Shown here: positions 1-6,263 of the stretch, piece by piece
How positions within the stretch are numbered: position 1 is the stretch's first letter
Layout: each line of letters opens with the position of its first letter
DNA from: Verrucomicrobiota bacterium
GTDB taxonomy: Bacteria > Verrucomicrobiota > Verrucomicrobiia > Chthoniobacterales > UBA10450
DNA length: 7,088 bases
Direction of reading: 5' to 3'
Assembly (NCBI GenBank): GCA_003218815.1
Contig: QHON01000107.1
Coordinates: 1 to 7,088 of the forward strand
Translations under genes and position numbers: made by a program
Notes under the pieces: generated by a model
The model's database searches: none
What the model was told of the DNA's origin: nothing
What the model saw: only the letters and a program-made list of their open reading frames with translations

Positions 1-158
1 TCCACCACGCGATCGGCTCCCTCTTTACTGGAAGCATAGTTAACGACGACTGCTGCACCTTCGGCAGCAAATTGTTTGGCGATCGCGGCGCCGATTCCCT
101 TCGACGCTCCCGTCACGATCGCAACTTTACCGTCAAGTTTTTTGGTATTTGGATTCAT
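1..158 (-). CDS. Short-chain dehydrogenase/reductase, N-terminal part (cut by window edge)
   Basis: The first 52 residues of an SDR-family NAD(P)H-dependent oxidoreductase are present; the rest lies beyond position 1. The N-terminus begins MNPNTKKLDGKVAIVTGASK. It shows the Rossmann dinucleotide-binding motif TGASKGIG (about residues 16-23) after the first beta strand, then a second strand (AAVVVNYASS, about residues 34-43). The Asn-Tyr-Ala-Ser-Ser end of that strand is typical of NADP-preferring members such as FabG-like 3-ketoacyl reductases and glucose 1-dehydrogenase-like enzymes. The catalytic Ser-Tyr-Lys residues are not in the window, so the substrate cannot be assigned. The ATG at 158 is the only sensible start before the motif. 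No clear Shine-Dalgarno sequence precedes it. It follows the decayed small gene on the same strand by 29 bp. Family assignment is secure; function within the family is unknown. Confidence 0.93.
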   Translation of the reverse strand, partial: MNPNTKKLDGKVAIVTGASKGIGAAIAKQFAAEGAAVVVNYASSKEGADRVV

Positions 159-187
159 AATGTTGTGCTGTTTTGTTGATAGGTTGA

Positions 188-509
188 TTACGCAGCCGAG
201 CGATATTCGCTCGATGAAGAAAGACGAAGCAGTTCTGCGAGGCGCGATTCGTACGACTCGCAGGTAGGACAATCGCCATTGGGCTCGACCCATTCTGGAT
301 GCTGCACGCGCAAAGCGTCGTGGATCTGTTGTTGAAGTTGCGTGTAAGAGCGGGTCTCCTCGGACGCGTTCGCAGATGTCTTCAATTTCATCTCCGAAGA
401 TATCGGCGACCAGGAAGCGTTGTATTTCGCGTACGCAGGATTTTTGAGTACCACTAGCGAGGTGATCCGTAATATCTCTTTCGAGATAGAAGAGCAGGGC
501 AAAGCGTAG
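188..509 (-). pseudogene. Small unrecognised gene, apparently frameshifted (about 107 codons)
   Basis: Two minus-strand frames look coding in succession. From 509 down to about 354, one frame gives a protein-like sequence including FYLERDITDHLASG, REIQRFLVADIFGDEIEDIC and ERVRGD, but it has no ATG, GTG or TTG start and is preceded by a TAG at 512-510. From about 351 to the stop at 188 the next frame gives SYTQLQQQIHDALRVQHPEW, then VEPNGDCPTCESYESRLAEL, ending SSEYRSAA. Removing one base at the CCC run (plus-strand GGG at 352-354) joins the halves as ERVRGD-RSYTQLQQQ. The intact 112-codon reading of the second frame from an ATG at 526 is possible, but its first 45 residues look like a shadow. 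A separate 67-aa gene starting at MKLKTSA is another option. A Cys-Pro-Thr-Cys pair is visible in the C-terminal half. I do not recognise the family. Confidence 0.45.
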
Positions 510-517
510 CTACAACT

Positions 518-534
518 GCGGCTCACATAGCCGC
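518..534 (-). other. Perfect 6-bp stem-loop just after the response-regulator remnant
   Basis: GCGGCT (518-523) and AGCCGC (529-534) form a perfect 6-bp stem around a 5-nt loop. On the minus strand it begins 2 nt after the TGA (539-537) of the decayed response-regulator fragment. No T-run follows, so it is not a convincing intrinsic terminator. It could be a relic of one, or chance. Confidence 0.3.
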
Positions 535-536
535 CT

Positions 537-715
537 TCACAGTTGAATCAAGCCGCAGCGCGTGGCACTGGCGACATCTTCGGTCTGGCTGATGGCGAAG
601 ATGGCTTTCACCTGTGATTTCACCGTGCCCCCGTTTGAGATAGAAGAATGCCACGCGGCTCACACCGCATTTTTGTTTAAGCCGACTCATATCGAGTTCG
701 GCACCCCGTCTAACG
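537..715 (-). pseudogene. Decayed C-terminal fragment of a LuxR/NarL-type response regulator
   Basis: On the minus strand from 629 to the TGA at 539-537, one frame reads GGTVKSQVKAIFA, then ISQTEDVASATRCGLIQL and stop. This matches the end of the intact regulator at 3206-3940 (GTVKSHVKAIFA, then ISRTEAVASATRRGLIQL). Aligned by hand, about 78 of 90 bases agree, with one in-frame 12-base gap that removes the residues KMNV of the LuxR helix-turn-helix. Upstream the homology goes out of frame: ELDM (around 688-699) matches EIDVL of the intact gene but in another frame, and the matching frame has TGA stops before it. Nothing of the receiver domain is left; the glucoamylase ends at 750. It is on the same strand as the intact copy, so the two are direct repeats flanking the glucoamylase. 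The open frame 523-771 over this stretch is not a real gene. Confidence 0.82.
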
Positions 716-749
716 CCGAATTCCGTTGATGGGGCAGTTAGAGTTGATT

Positions 750-3140
750 TTAAAAAACGCCAACTCGCCAAGTGCGGCCTTCCCAGCGCTGATCACGCTT
801 CCAAAACAATGTAAATGTAAGCACTGAACGGTGCGGCCACTCTGCGGTTGGAAAATCTGCGAACCACAGATTCAGTTTGCTCTCATGGCGGGTGTCCGAT
901 TCGTTAGTCCGGGCCCACTCATCCGTTGACCAAACGATAGTTGCCTCCGCAGCAAGGATGATGCGGAAAATTTTTCCGCGAGACACACGCCGGAGCGGAT
1001 GGCGAAGACTCCAAATCTCGTACCGGCTCTGCACTGGATTCAGCACGTAGCGTCGAAACGCCGGTTCGACGCGGTCAAAGCAGACGCCGTCGTGGCGGCT
1101 GCGCACAAGCGAAACATATTCGGCGTGCGACCAACAAAGGGGCATTGCCGCGCCAGTTGGGCAACCGCGTTTCATTCCGCCGTCCGGCAAGTTGTCTGCG
1201 TCCCATAGCTGTTCGCTGATCATCCCACCCTGGTTGGCAAAGTTTTCCATTGACGCGATGAACGGCTTTGGATCGCGGCCCGCAGCCAGTTCGTAATGGC
1301 CGCGTTCTCCTGTCAGAATCGGCCAGCAGCGGCCTACGCCCGTCCCGTCGAAGGCGCCCCCGTCCTCCGCCTGCCCATAACCATCGTGATTGTAGCGCCG
1401 CCAGCCCGGGCCCTGCGGCAGGTCATGTTTGAGAACCCGATCGATCACTTCGATTGAGTCGCGCACGATCGGATCATTCAGGTCGCGAATGCCGAACCGT
1501 ACGAGATGAAGAAAATCGCCGCCGACTACATTTCGCGCCGGATGGAGGCCGCCACCGTTGGCGACCTGGATCAACGTTGTGTTTGGATCGGCGTGAGTAT
1601 CGGGCGCGTTAGGGTCGGTGGGATTAATGCGGATGTAGTGACGAGGAAAACCCGGGACCAGGTCACCCCGTGTTGTGACCGTCCATTCTTCGACGTGCGC
1701 TGCCAACCAGTCAGCATACGCGAAAATAAAATCCGCAAGTGTCGTTTGGCCGCGTTCTTTGCAGTACTCCCCGGCGCAGATTAGGCCGGCGATCACCGTG
1801 GCGAGGGTCGAAGGCGAGTAACCGGCGTTTTCCTCCCACCGTTCCTGGCTGGTAACTGGCCCTTGCAGGATCAAGTGTGCGGCAGCACGCATGATCATCA
1901 CGCCCGGATCGAACAAACCGAGCGCGTCCTGCTCGTGCAAACGCCAGGCCAGCAGTATCGGCGCGGCGATTTGGTCGAGCTGCAAAACAGACCAATAGGC
2001 GGTGCCGTCGATCCAGCTATTTTGGGGAAAACTGCCGTCCGGCCGTTGAATGGCGGCCAGCCAGATCAGAGCGCGCAGCGGTGTGCCTGTCTGACCAGTG
2101 GCCAGAAGCGCAGTTGCGCTCTGCACGAGATCTCGGGTCCAGACGAGATGATAACCGCCAAGATCGTTATCGCTCTTGGTTTCACCCCAGGGGATACTCA
2201 TCGATGCGACGAGCGCGCCTTGAAAAACTTTATCTTCATGCGCCAGCAACACACAACGGCTTAGCCGATACATCCCGCCGCCATCGGACGTGTCGCCGCT
2301 GAAATCGAACTTGGGATTCACGACCGCGCGCTGCCACTGACGAACATACGCCTCGCGGTGTAACAGAAATGGGTCAGCCAACGATTGGAACAACTTGGCG
2401 GCTGCGCTCTGGTAGCTGCGACCACAGGCAATGGCGATTGTGAATTCATCGTTGCCTGGGAGATGGACTTCGCCGGTTAGCGCGATGTTGCCTCTCTCGG
2501 CTGTGCGGAACTCCCAGTCCATTTTGAAATTACTCATCAGGTCCTGCCAACCGTCGCTGAAGCCTACATAACCGACGGATCGGCGGGCAAAACCAGTGCT
2601 GCATGCCATGATAAGGTGAACGTCTTCGCGCTGGGCGCGGATGAGTTTTGTGGCGCCGATTTCAGAGCACCAGGCGGAGTTGCCGGCGCCGCAACCGGCA
2701 ATGTGAGGAGCCAGCAACGCGTAGACGCGCAACTTCCCCCGCAGCGATTCATCGAGCACTTCGACTTTGGTGTGCACGAGCAAGACCGACCGATGCGGAT
2801 CAGTAAGTATATGTTTTACCAGTCGGTAGCGGCCCCCGGGCTCCGAATTCGTGAGGCGGTAAAAGACGCAATCGCGCTCGGGGTATTCGATCAGATGATT
2901 AAGGTCACGTTTTTCCTCGTGGCAAAACGTTTCTCCGTCACTGACGAGAAACTGAAAGTCGCGCGTGTTCGGTTGATCAACATGTGGATAGTAAATCTCA
3001 TTGACGATTCCGTGACTGAGGGTGAACCAGAGACGGCAACTCGTATGGTAAGCTGTACCGACACCTTCTTTCGCACTCGAAGTCCAGCGTGGCTCGATTC
3101 CAGGCGCGCCGAACGCCACTGATTCCCCGGGCGAATTCAT
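750..3140 (-). CDS. Glucan 1,4-alpha-glucosidase (glucoamylase), glycoside hydrolase family 15
   Basis: This 796-aa enzyme should release glucose from the non-reducing ends of alpha-1,4-glucans or maltodextrins with inversion. The N-terminus (GAPGIEPRWTSSAKEGVGTA, residues 11-30) and the beta-sandwich to about residue 270 match the N-domain of bacterial and archaeal glucoamylases and glucodextranases. The (alpha/alpha)6 catalytic domain follows, with HLVWTRDLV (331-339), RPDGSFPQNSW (366-376), RWEENAGYSPST (434-445, holding the candidate general acid at Glu436 or Glu437), NGGGLHPARN (528-537) and MISEQLWD (640-647, Glu643 the candidate general base). A further beta-rich region runs from about 690 to the end. 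Length is usual for the prokaryotic two-domain type. There is no signal peptide, so it probably acts on cytoplasmic glycogen or imported dextrins. The ATG at 3140 lies just before the conserved N-terminus; no good Shine-Dalgarno is seen. It starts 65 bp after the response-regulator stop on the same strand, suggesting co-transcription. Confidence 0.95.
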   Translation of the reverse strand: MNSPGESVAFGAPGIEPRWTSSAKEGVGTAYHTSCRLWFTLSHGIVNEIYYPHVDQPNTRDFQFLVSDGETFCHEEKRDLNHLIEYPERDCVFYRLTNSEPGGRYRLVKHILTDPHRSVLLVHTKVEVLDESLRGKLRVYALLAPHIAGCGAGNSAWCSEIGATKLIRAQREDVHLIMACSTGFARRSVGYVGFSDGWQDLMSNFKMDWEFRTAERGNIALTGEVHLPGNDEFTIAIACGRSYQSAAAKLFQSLADPFLLHREAYVRQWQRAVVNPKFDFSGDTSDGGGMYRLSRCVLLAHEDKVFQGALVASMSIPWGETKSDNDLGGYHLVWTRDLVQSATALLATGQTGTPLRALIWLAAIQRPDGSFPQNSWIDGTAYWSVLQLDQIAAPILLAWRLHEQDALGLFDPGVMIMRAAAHLILQGPVTSQERWEENAGYSPSTLATVIAGLICAGEYCKERGQTTLADFIFAYADWLAAHVEEWTVTTRGDLVPGFPRHYIRINPTDPNAPDTHADPNTTLIQVANGGGLHPARNVVGGDFLHLVRFGIRDLNDPIVRDSIEVIDRVLKHDLPQGPGWRRYNHDGYGQAEDGGAFDGTGVGRCWPILTGERGHYELAAGRDPKPFIASMENFANQGGMISEQLWDADNLPDGGMKRGCPTGAAMPLCWSHAEYVSLVRSRHDGVCFDRVEPAFRRYVLNPVQSRYEIWSLRHPLRRVSRGKIFRIILAAEATIVWSTDEWARTNESDTRHESKLNLWFADFPTAEWPHRSVLTFTLFWKRDQRWEGRTWRVGVF

Positions 3141-3153
3141 CTTTGGGAGATTT

Positions 3154-3206
3154 GGCAGGACATCGCAGCGCGATGTTCGCAGACGCCGCAGCGAGGCCGT
3201 CCTACC
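3154..3206. repeat. Diverged double-hairpin palindrome between regulator and glucoamylase (copy B)
   Basis: This 53-bp element runs from GGCAGG (3154-3159) to CCTACC (3201-3206), near-complementary ends. Inside, ACATCGC (3160-3166) and GCGATGT (3170-3176) form a perfect 7-bp stem with a 3-nt loop. A second, imperfect hairpin lies at 3182-3201 (GACGCC against GGCCGTC with one bulge). Layout, length and the second half match the 52-bp copy at 3841-3892. The right end overlaps the TAG stop (3208-3206) of the response regulator, so on the transcript the structure forms right after the stop and ends 13 nt before the glucoamylase ATG. It could act in mRNA stability, processing or partial termination, or be a passive dispersed repeat. 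It has no T-run. Confidence 0.6.
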
Positions 3207-3940
3207 TACAATTGAATCAAGCCGCGGCGCGTGGCGCTTGCGACAGCCTCCGTTCGGCTGATGACATTCATCTTGGCGAAGATCGCTTTCACGTGCGATT
3301 TCACCGTGCCTTCACTAATAAAGAGCGCCGAGCCGATTTCTTTGTTGCTCTTTCCTTTGGCCATAAGTTTGAGCACGTCGATCTCACGCGCGCTCAAAGT
3401 CTCGCCGCTGACGCGCTCCGCTAACTTCGCCGCGAGATCGACCGGAACACAGGTTTCGCCGGCGTGCACCCGGCGGATGCTATCCATCAACGCCTCGCGA
3501 GGCACGTCCTTGAGAAGGTAGCCTTTGGCGCCGGCTTGAATGGCGCGGTAGATATCTTCATCGCCGTCGAAGGTCGTGAGCACGATGATGCGCGCGTGCT
3601 CATCGCTCTCGCGGATTTCCTTGATTGCGCTGACGCCATCGAGCTCAGGCATTCGCAAATCAAGCAGCGTCACGTCCGGACGATGCTGTTTCCAAAGATC
3701 GACCGCCTCACGACCGTTGCTCGCTTCTCCGACCACCATCATGTCCGGTTTGCGCCGAATCAACGATACCAATCCCTCGCGCACGACGCTGTGATCGTCG
3801 GCGATCAGCACAGCAATGCGAGGTTTCCTAGGCGCAGTTTGGTAGGGTCGGCGCGCTGCGCCGACCGGACGCCGCGGCGCGGCGTCCCTACCAGCAGCAT
3901 TCCTACCGGATTTGTGAACAGGCTTCTTTTTGGATTTCAC
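3206..3940 (-). CDS. NarL/FixJ-type response regulator with an unusual basic N-terminal extension
   Basis: This 244-aa DNA-binding response regulator has a receiver domain at about 41-160: acidic pair DD at 48-49, phospho-acceptor Asp94 in TLLDLRMP, switch Thr122/Thr123 and Lys144 in GYLLKD. A LuxR-type helix-turn-helix lies at about 178-244 (LSAREIDVLKLMAKGKSNKE, then ISEGTVKSHVKAIF). The start is a GTG (3940-3938) that overlaps the kinase's TGA by 4 nt, typical of translational coupling. No usable start lies between it and the receiver. The first 40 residues, rich in Lys, Arg, Ala and Pro, are not part of the normal family fold. Residues 17-34 are encoded by a palindromic repeat (3841-3892). 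Its partner is surely the kinase immediately upstream. Its likely target includes this operon, given the glucoamylase directly downstream, but that is inference. A decayed copy of its 3' end lies at 537-715. Confidence 0.95.
   Translation of the reverse strand: MKSKKKPVHKSGRNAAGRDAAPRRPVGAARRPYQTAPRKPRIAVLIADDHSVVREGLVSLIRRKPDMMVVGEASNGREAVDLWKQHRPDVTLLDLRMPELDGVSAIKEIRESDEHARIIVLTTFDGDEDIYRAIQAGAKGYLLKDVPREALMDSIRRVHAGETCVPVDLAAKLAERVSGETLSAREIDVLKLMAKGKSNKEIGSALFISEGTVKSHVKAIFAKMNVISRTEAVASATRRGLIQL
3841..3892. repeat. Double-hairpin palindromic repeat inside the response-regulator coding sequence (copy A)
   Basis: This 52-bp, very GC-rich element has inverted ends GGTAGGG (3841-3847) and CCCTACC (3886-3892) enclosing two hairpins. 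One is a perfect 7-bp stem TCGGCGC/GCGCCGA (3848-3854 and 3858-3864) with loop GCT. The other is a perfect 9-bp stem GGACGCCGC/GCGGCGTCC (3867-3875 and 3879-3887) with loop GGC. It is read in frame on the minus strand as GRDAAPRRPVGAARRPYQ (residues 17-34 of the regulator). A further CCTACC at 3902-3907 repeats the right end 15 bp away. The design resembles REP-like mobile palindromes; I recall similar GGTAGGGACGCCG repeats from soil Verrucomicrobia but cannot check this here. Confidence 0.85.
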
Positions 3941-5940
3941 AACACCGACTCGTGATTATACGGCAACGTAACGATGACCTTCGTGCCTTTGCCGCGCGAA
4001 CTGGTGACCTTTAGTTGGCCGCCCATTTGTTCGACGCGCTCGCGCATTCCGGCCAAGCCGAAGCCATCATGTCGACCATTGATTTTGAATCCGCCCCCGT
4101 CGTCACGAAGCTCGAGACGAAGTTCCTTTGTATTGCAGATCAACCGTGTTTCAAAATTGCGTGGGCGCGCGTACTTGAGGGCGTTGGTCAAAGCTTCCTG
4201 TCCGATGTGCAGAAGGTTCTCCTCCCAAACCAGCGGGAGCTCACGGAGCTTGCCTCGAAGTTCGAACCTGGTGTGAAGCGTGGTCCCCGCAGTTGTGTTC
4301 TTAACGATTCCTTTTAGCGCTTCCCAGAAGTTTCCTCGTTGCAAGGCTTGCGGCCGCAGCGCGTGGACCGATCGGCGCGCTTCATTCAAACTCTGCCGCG
4401 CCAATTCGCTGGCCCGCCGCAAATGCTCGTTTGCTTCCTTACGACGGCAACACGCGATGGCATCCTCCACCGCTTCCAATTGCACGATCACGCCGGTGAA
4501 GCCTTGCGCGAGCGTGTCGTGAATGTCTCGGGCCATCCGATTTCGTTCTTCTAAAATGGCAGCCTGCCGGCTTTGCTCGGCAAATTCATTGAGTTGAATT
4601 GCAAGCATGGCCTGGTGCGCGAGCGCCTGAGCTAATTCGATCTCTTCCGGCCGATAACGTGGCCGGGCTTCATGACGAATCCCGATGAATCCTTTGACCC
4701 GCCCTCCGACCAGCGTTGGAATGGTCAGATACTTTTTCGTCCCCTTAGATTTGAAATACTCGCGGATCGCACTCGAGACGCGCGGATCGTCCTCCACATC
4801 TTCGCAGATCACCGGGGCTCCGGTGAAAACGGTTTCCTGAAGGACCTTGTCCTTCTTCCACAGTAAAGGATTCCTGATGAATGGGTGCGCAGGATCAGCC
4901 GCTGCAAAATTTGTGCCCTGCGCCGCTGCGCGCAGAACCAGCGAATCATTTGCTTCGTCCAACAACCACAGAATCACGCTTTGCGCCTTCAAAAGGCGGC
5001 CGATTGTGCTCAGCATCTGCCCGAGGAACTTGTCTGGCGCCGGCGCAGTAGCCAAGACATCCAAACTGTAAGTCAATGCCTCAACTTGCCCGCGAGCGAC
5101 TTGCTCGGAAGCGCGCAGCTTCTCCTCTGCTTGCTTGCGCTCAGTGATATCGCGGATGATAACTTGGGCAGCCGGTCCGTTTTCGTAGGTGATCGGGATG
5201 GCGGTCACCTCTACGTCCCGCACGTCTCCATTAAGCGTAACGAATCGTTCTTCGATTAACGGCGCGGTCCCTCCCTCACGAAGGCGGCGCAGCCGTTCTC
5301 TGACAACCGGAAGCGAATCTGGATGGATGAAATCGAGAACGGAGCGCCCGACGAGCTCCGCGAGATCTGTGGCACCAAAGAGCCGCACTCCTGCTGGGTT
5401 TACGTAAAGCAGCTTGCCATCCCGGTGAACACAAATGCTGTTCGGAGAAAACTCGACTAACACCCGATAGCGCTCCTCGCTTTCTCTCAAGGCTTCTTCC
5501 GCCCGTTTGCCCTCGGTCACATCCCGCAGAGTGCAGAGTGTGGACAAAAATTCTCCGCTGGCGGAAAAACGTGGAACAGACGCGCCGGCAAAATGGACAA
5601 TGGCGCCGTCGTTGGTTCTCCAGCGAACCTCGCATTCCCGCGCCCTTCCTTTTACCGCGTCCTGCAGCATTTGGCGAACTGCGGAGTGGTCCTCTGGAAG
5701 AAGCAGGAGGTCGAAAATGTTCGCTCCGCGCAATTCCTCTGCTGAATAGCCGCTCAGTTGGATGCCGCACGGGTTGATGCAAAGGATCTTTCCCGTGCGA
5801 TCCAGGAACAAGATCGCATCACGGGACAGCTCGTATAAATATTTCGCTGCGCTGTCGTCATCCTCGGCTTGGGGGCACGGTCCTGCGCGGGAAGCCGGCG
5901 AAAGCTTTCGGGGCTCCGATGTCGTGATATCCAGCTTCAT
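3937..5940 (-). CDS. Soluble PAS-PAS-GAF sensor histidine kinase (HisKA_3 / NarL-partner type)
   Basis: This 667-aa cytoplasmic kinase should autophosphorylate on His and pass the phosphate to the regulator encoded next to it. Domains in order: a short polar N-terminus; PAS 1 at about 30-148 (LSRDAILFLDRTGKILCINP, ending LRDVTEGKRAEE); PAS 2 at about 153-272 (ESEERYRVLVEFSPNSICVH, ending IIRDITERKQAEE); GAF at about 285-452 (SVILWLLDEA, PVICEDVEDDPRV, TIPTLVGGRVKGFIGI); HisKA_3 dimerisation domain with His474 in ERNRMARDIHDTLAQGF; HATPase with N-box IGQEALTNALKYA (579-591), DDGGGF (613-618) and GFGLAGMRERVEQMGG (626-641). No membrane segment or signal peptide is seen, so it senses an internal signal. 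No haem- or flavin-specific residues could be assigned. The ATG at 5940 lacks a clear Shine-Dalgarno. It is the first gene of the minus-strand unit kinase-regulator-glucoamylase. Confidence 0.96.
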   Translation of the reverse strand: MKLDITTSEPRKLSPASRAGPCPQAEDDDSAAKYLYELSRDAILFLDRTGKILCINPCGIQLSGYSAEELRGANIFDLLLLPEDHSAVRQMLQDAVKGRARECEVRWRTNDGAIVHFAGASVPRFSASGEFLSTLCTLRDVTEGKRAEEALRESEERYRVLVEFSPNSICVHRDGKLLYVNPAGVRLFGATDLAELVGRSVLDFIHPDSLPVVRERLRRLREGGTAPLIEERFVTLNGDVRDVEVTAIPITYENGPAAQVIIRDITERKQAEEKLRASEQVARGQVEALTYSLDVLATAPAPDKFLGQMLSTIGRLLKAQSVILWLLDEANDSLVLRAAAQGTNFAAADPAHPFIRNPLLWKKDKVLQETVFTGAPVICEDVEDDPRVSSAIREYFKSKGTKKYLTIPTLVGGRVKGFIGIRHEARPRYRPEEIELAQALAHQAMLAIQLNEFAEQSRQAAILEERNRMARDIHDTLAQGFTGVIVQLEAVEDAIACCRRKEANEHLRRASELARQSLNEARRSVHALRPQALQRGNFWEALKGIVKNTTAGTTLHTRFELRGKLRELPLVWEENLLHIGQEALTNALKYARPRNFETRLICNTKELRLELRDDGGGFKINGRHDGFGLAGMRERVEQMGGQLKVTSSRGKGTKVIVTLPYNHESVL

Positions 5941-6263
5941 AACAATTTGACCATCGTTAGAGATGCCCGCCTGCGGACAGCAAAAAGTCTAACAATCCCT
6001 CCGTCCGCGCGCCACTTTTGTTTCCTCCCTCGAAAGAGGTGTAGGCCGCTCTCTCTTGTGGAGCACTGAAAAATCCTCCCACCGCTCCGTGGTGACGCGG
6101 CGCAATATCAAAATGAAAACAAAACTACACCAAAGCCCTCCGCGGCGCCGCTTGCGCCAGATATTTCGAAGACGTGCGCACAGGCACGACCCGATGCTCG
6201 TGCTCAACATGTCGCTCTTTAACTTCACTGACGGATGGAGCCGGGTTTTTTCGAGGGAGCTGT
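5941..6263. promoter_or_regulatory. Divergent intergenic region between kinase operon and SRPBCC gene
   Basis: These 323 bp separate genes transcribed away from each other, so promoters for both must lie here. I cannot assign -35/-10 boxes with confidence. The 11-mer TTTCGAGGGAG occurs on the plus strand at 6249-6259 (its end is the SRPBCC ribosome-binding site) and on the minus strand at 6035-6025. The minus-strand copy is followed by GGAAACAAAAGTG, a good ribosome-binding site before a GTG that opens only an 8-codon frame (6013 to 5987) ending 46 nt before the kinase ATG. A small hairpin GGCGC/GCGCC lies at 6144-6158. Open frames crossing the region are Arg-rich and unconvincing. Confidence 0.55.
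6255..6259 (+). promoter_or_regulatory. Ribosome-binding site that fixes the SRPBCC start
   Basis: GGGAG (within GAGGGAG, 6253-6259) ends 4 nt before the ATG at 6264. The upstream in-frame ATG at 6174 has no comparable site, and the residues it would add are Cys/Ser-rich and not SRPBCC-like. The start at 6264 is therefore preferred. Confidence 0.7.

Noticed and set aside
76..267. 63-codon plus-strand open frame at the left edge
   Set aside because: It is antisense to the clear SDR N-terminus and to the end of the small gene.
523..771. 82-codon minus-strand open frame between the small gene and the glucoamylase
   Set aside because: It overlaps the glucoamylase end and runs out of frame through the response-regulator remnant, whose true ancestral frame is different; its sequence is Arg/His/Cys-rich and not protein-like.
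1863..2264. 133-codon and other long open frames on the plus strand opposite the glucoamylase, regulator and kinase
   Set aside because: They are antisense shadows of strongly conserved genes in GC-rich DNA and show no domain-like sequence of their own.
3154..3206. Rho-independent terminator after the response regulator
   Set aside because: Stable hairpins are present, but no T-run follows on either strand, and the glucoamylase begins 65 bp after the stop; a repeat element explains the structure better.
5989..6228. 79-codon minus-strand open frame upstream of the kinase
   Set aside because: Composition is unlike the neighbours and no start signal supports it; only its last eight codons follow a good ribosome-binding site, reported separately.
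6174..6263. Longer start for the SRPBCC protein (30 extra residues)
   Set aside because: The extra residues (MRTGTTRCSCST...) are not family-like, and a good ribosome-binding site sits at the ATG at 6264.
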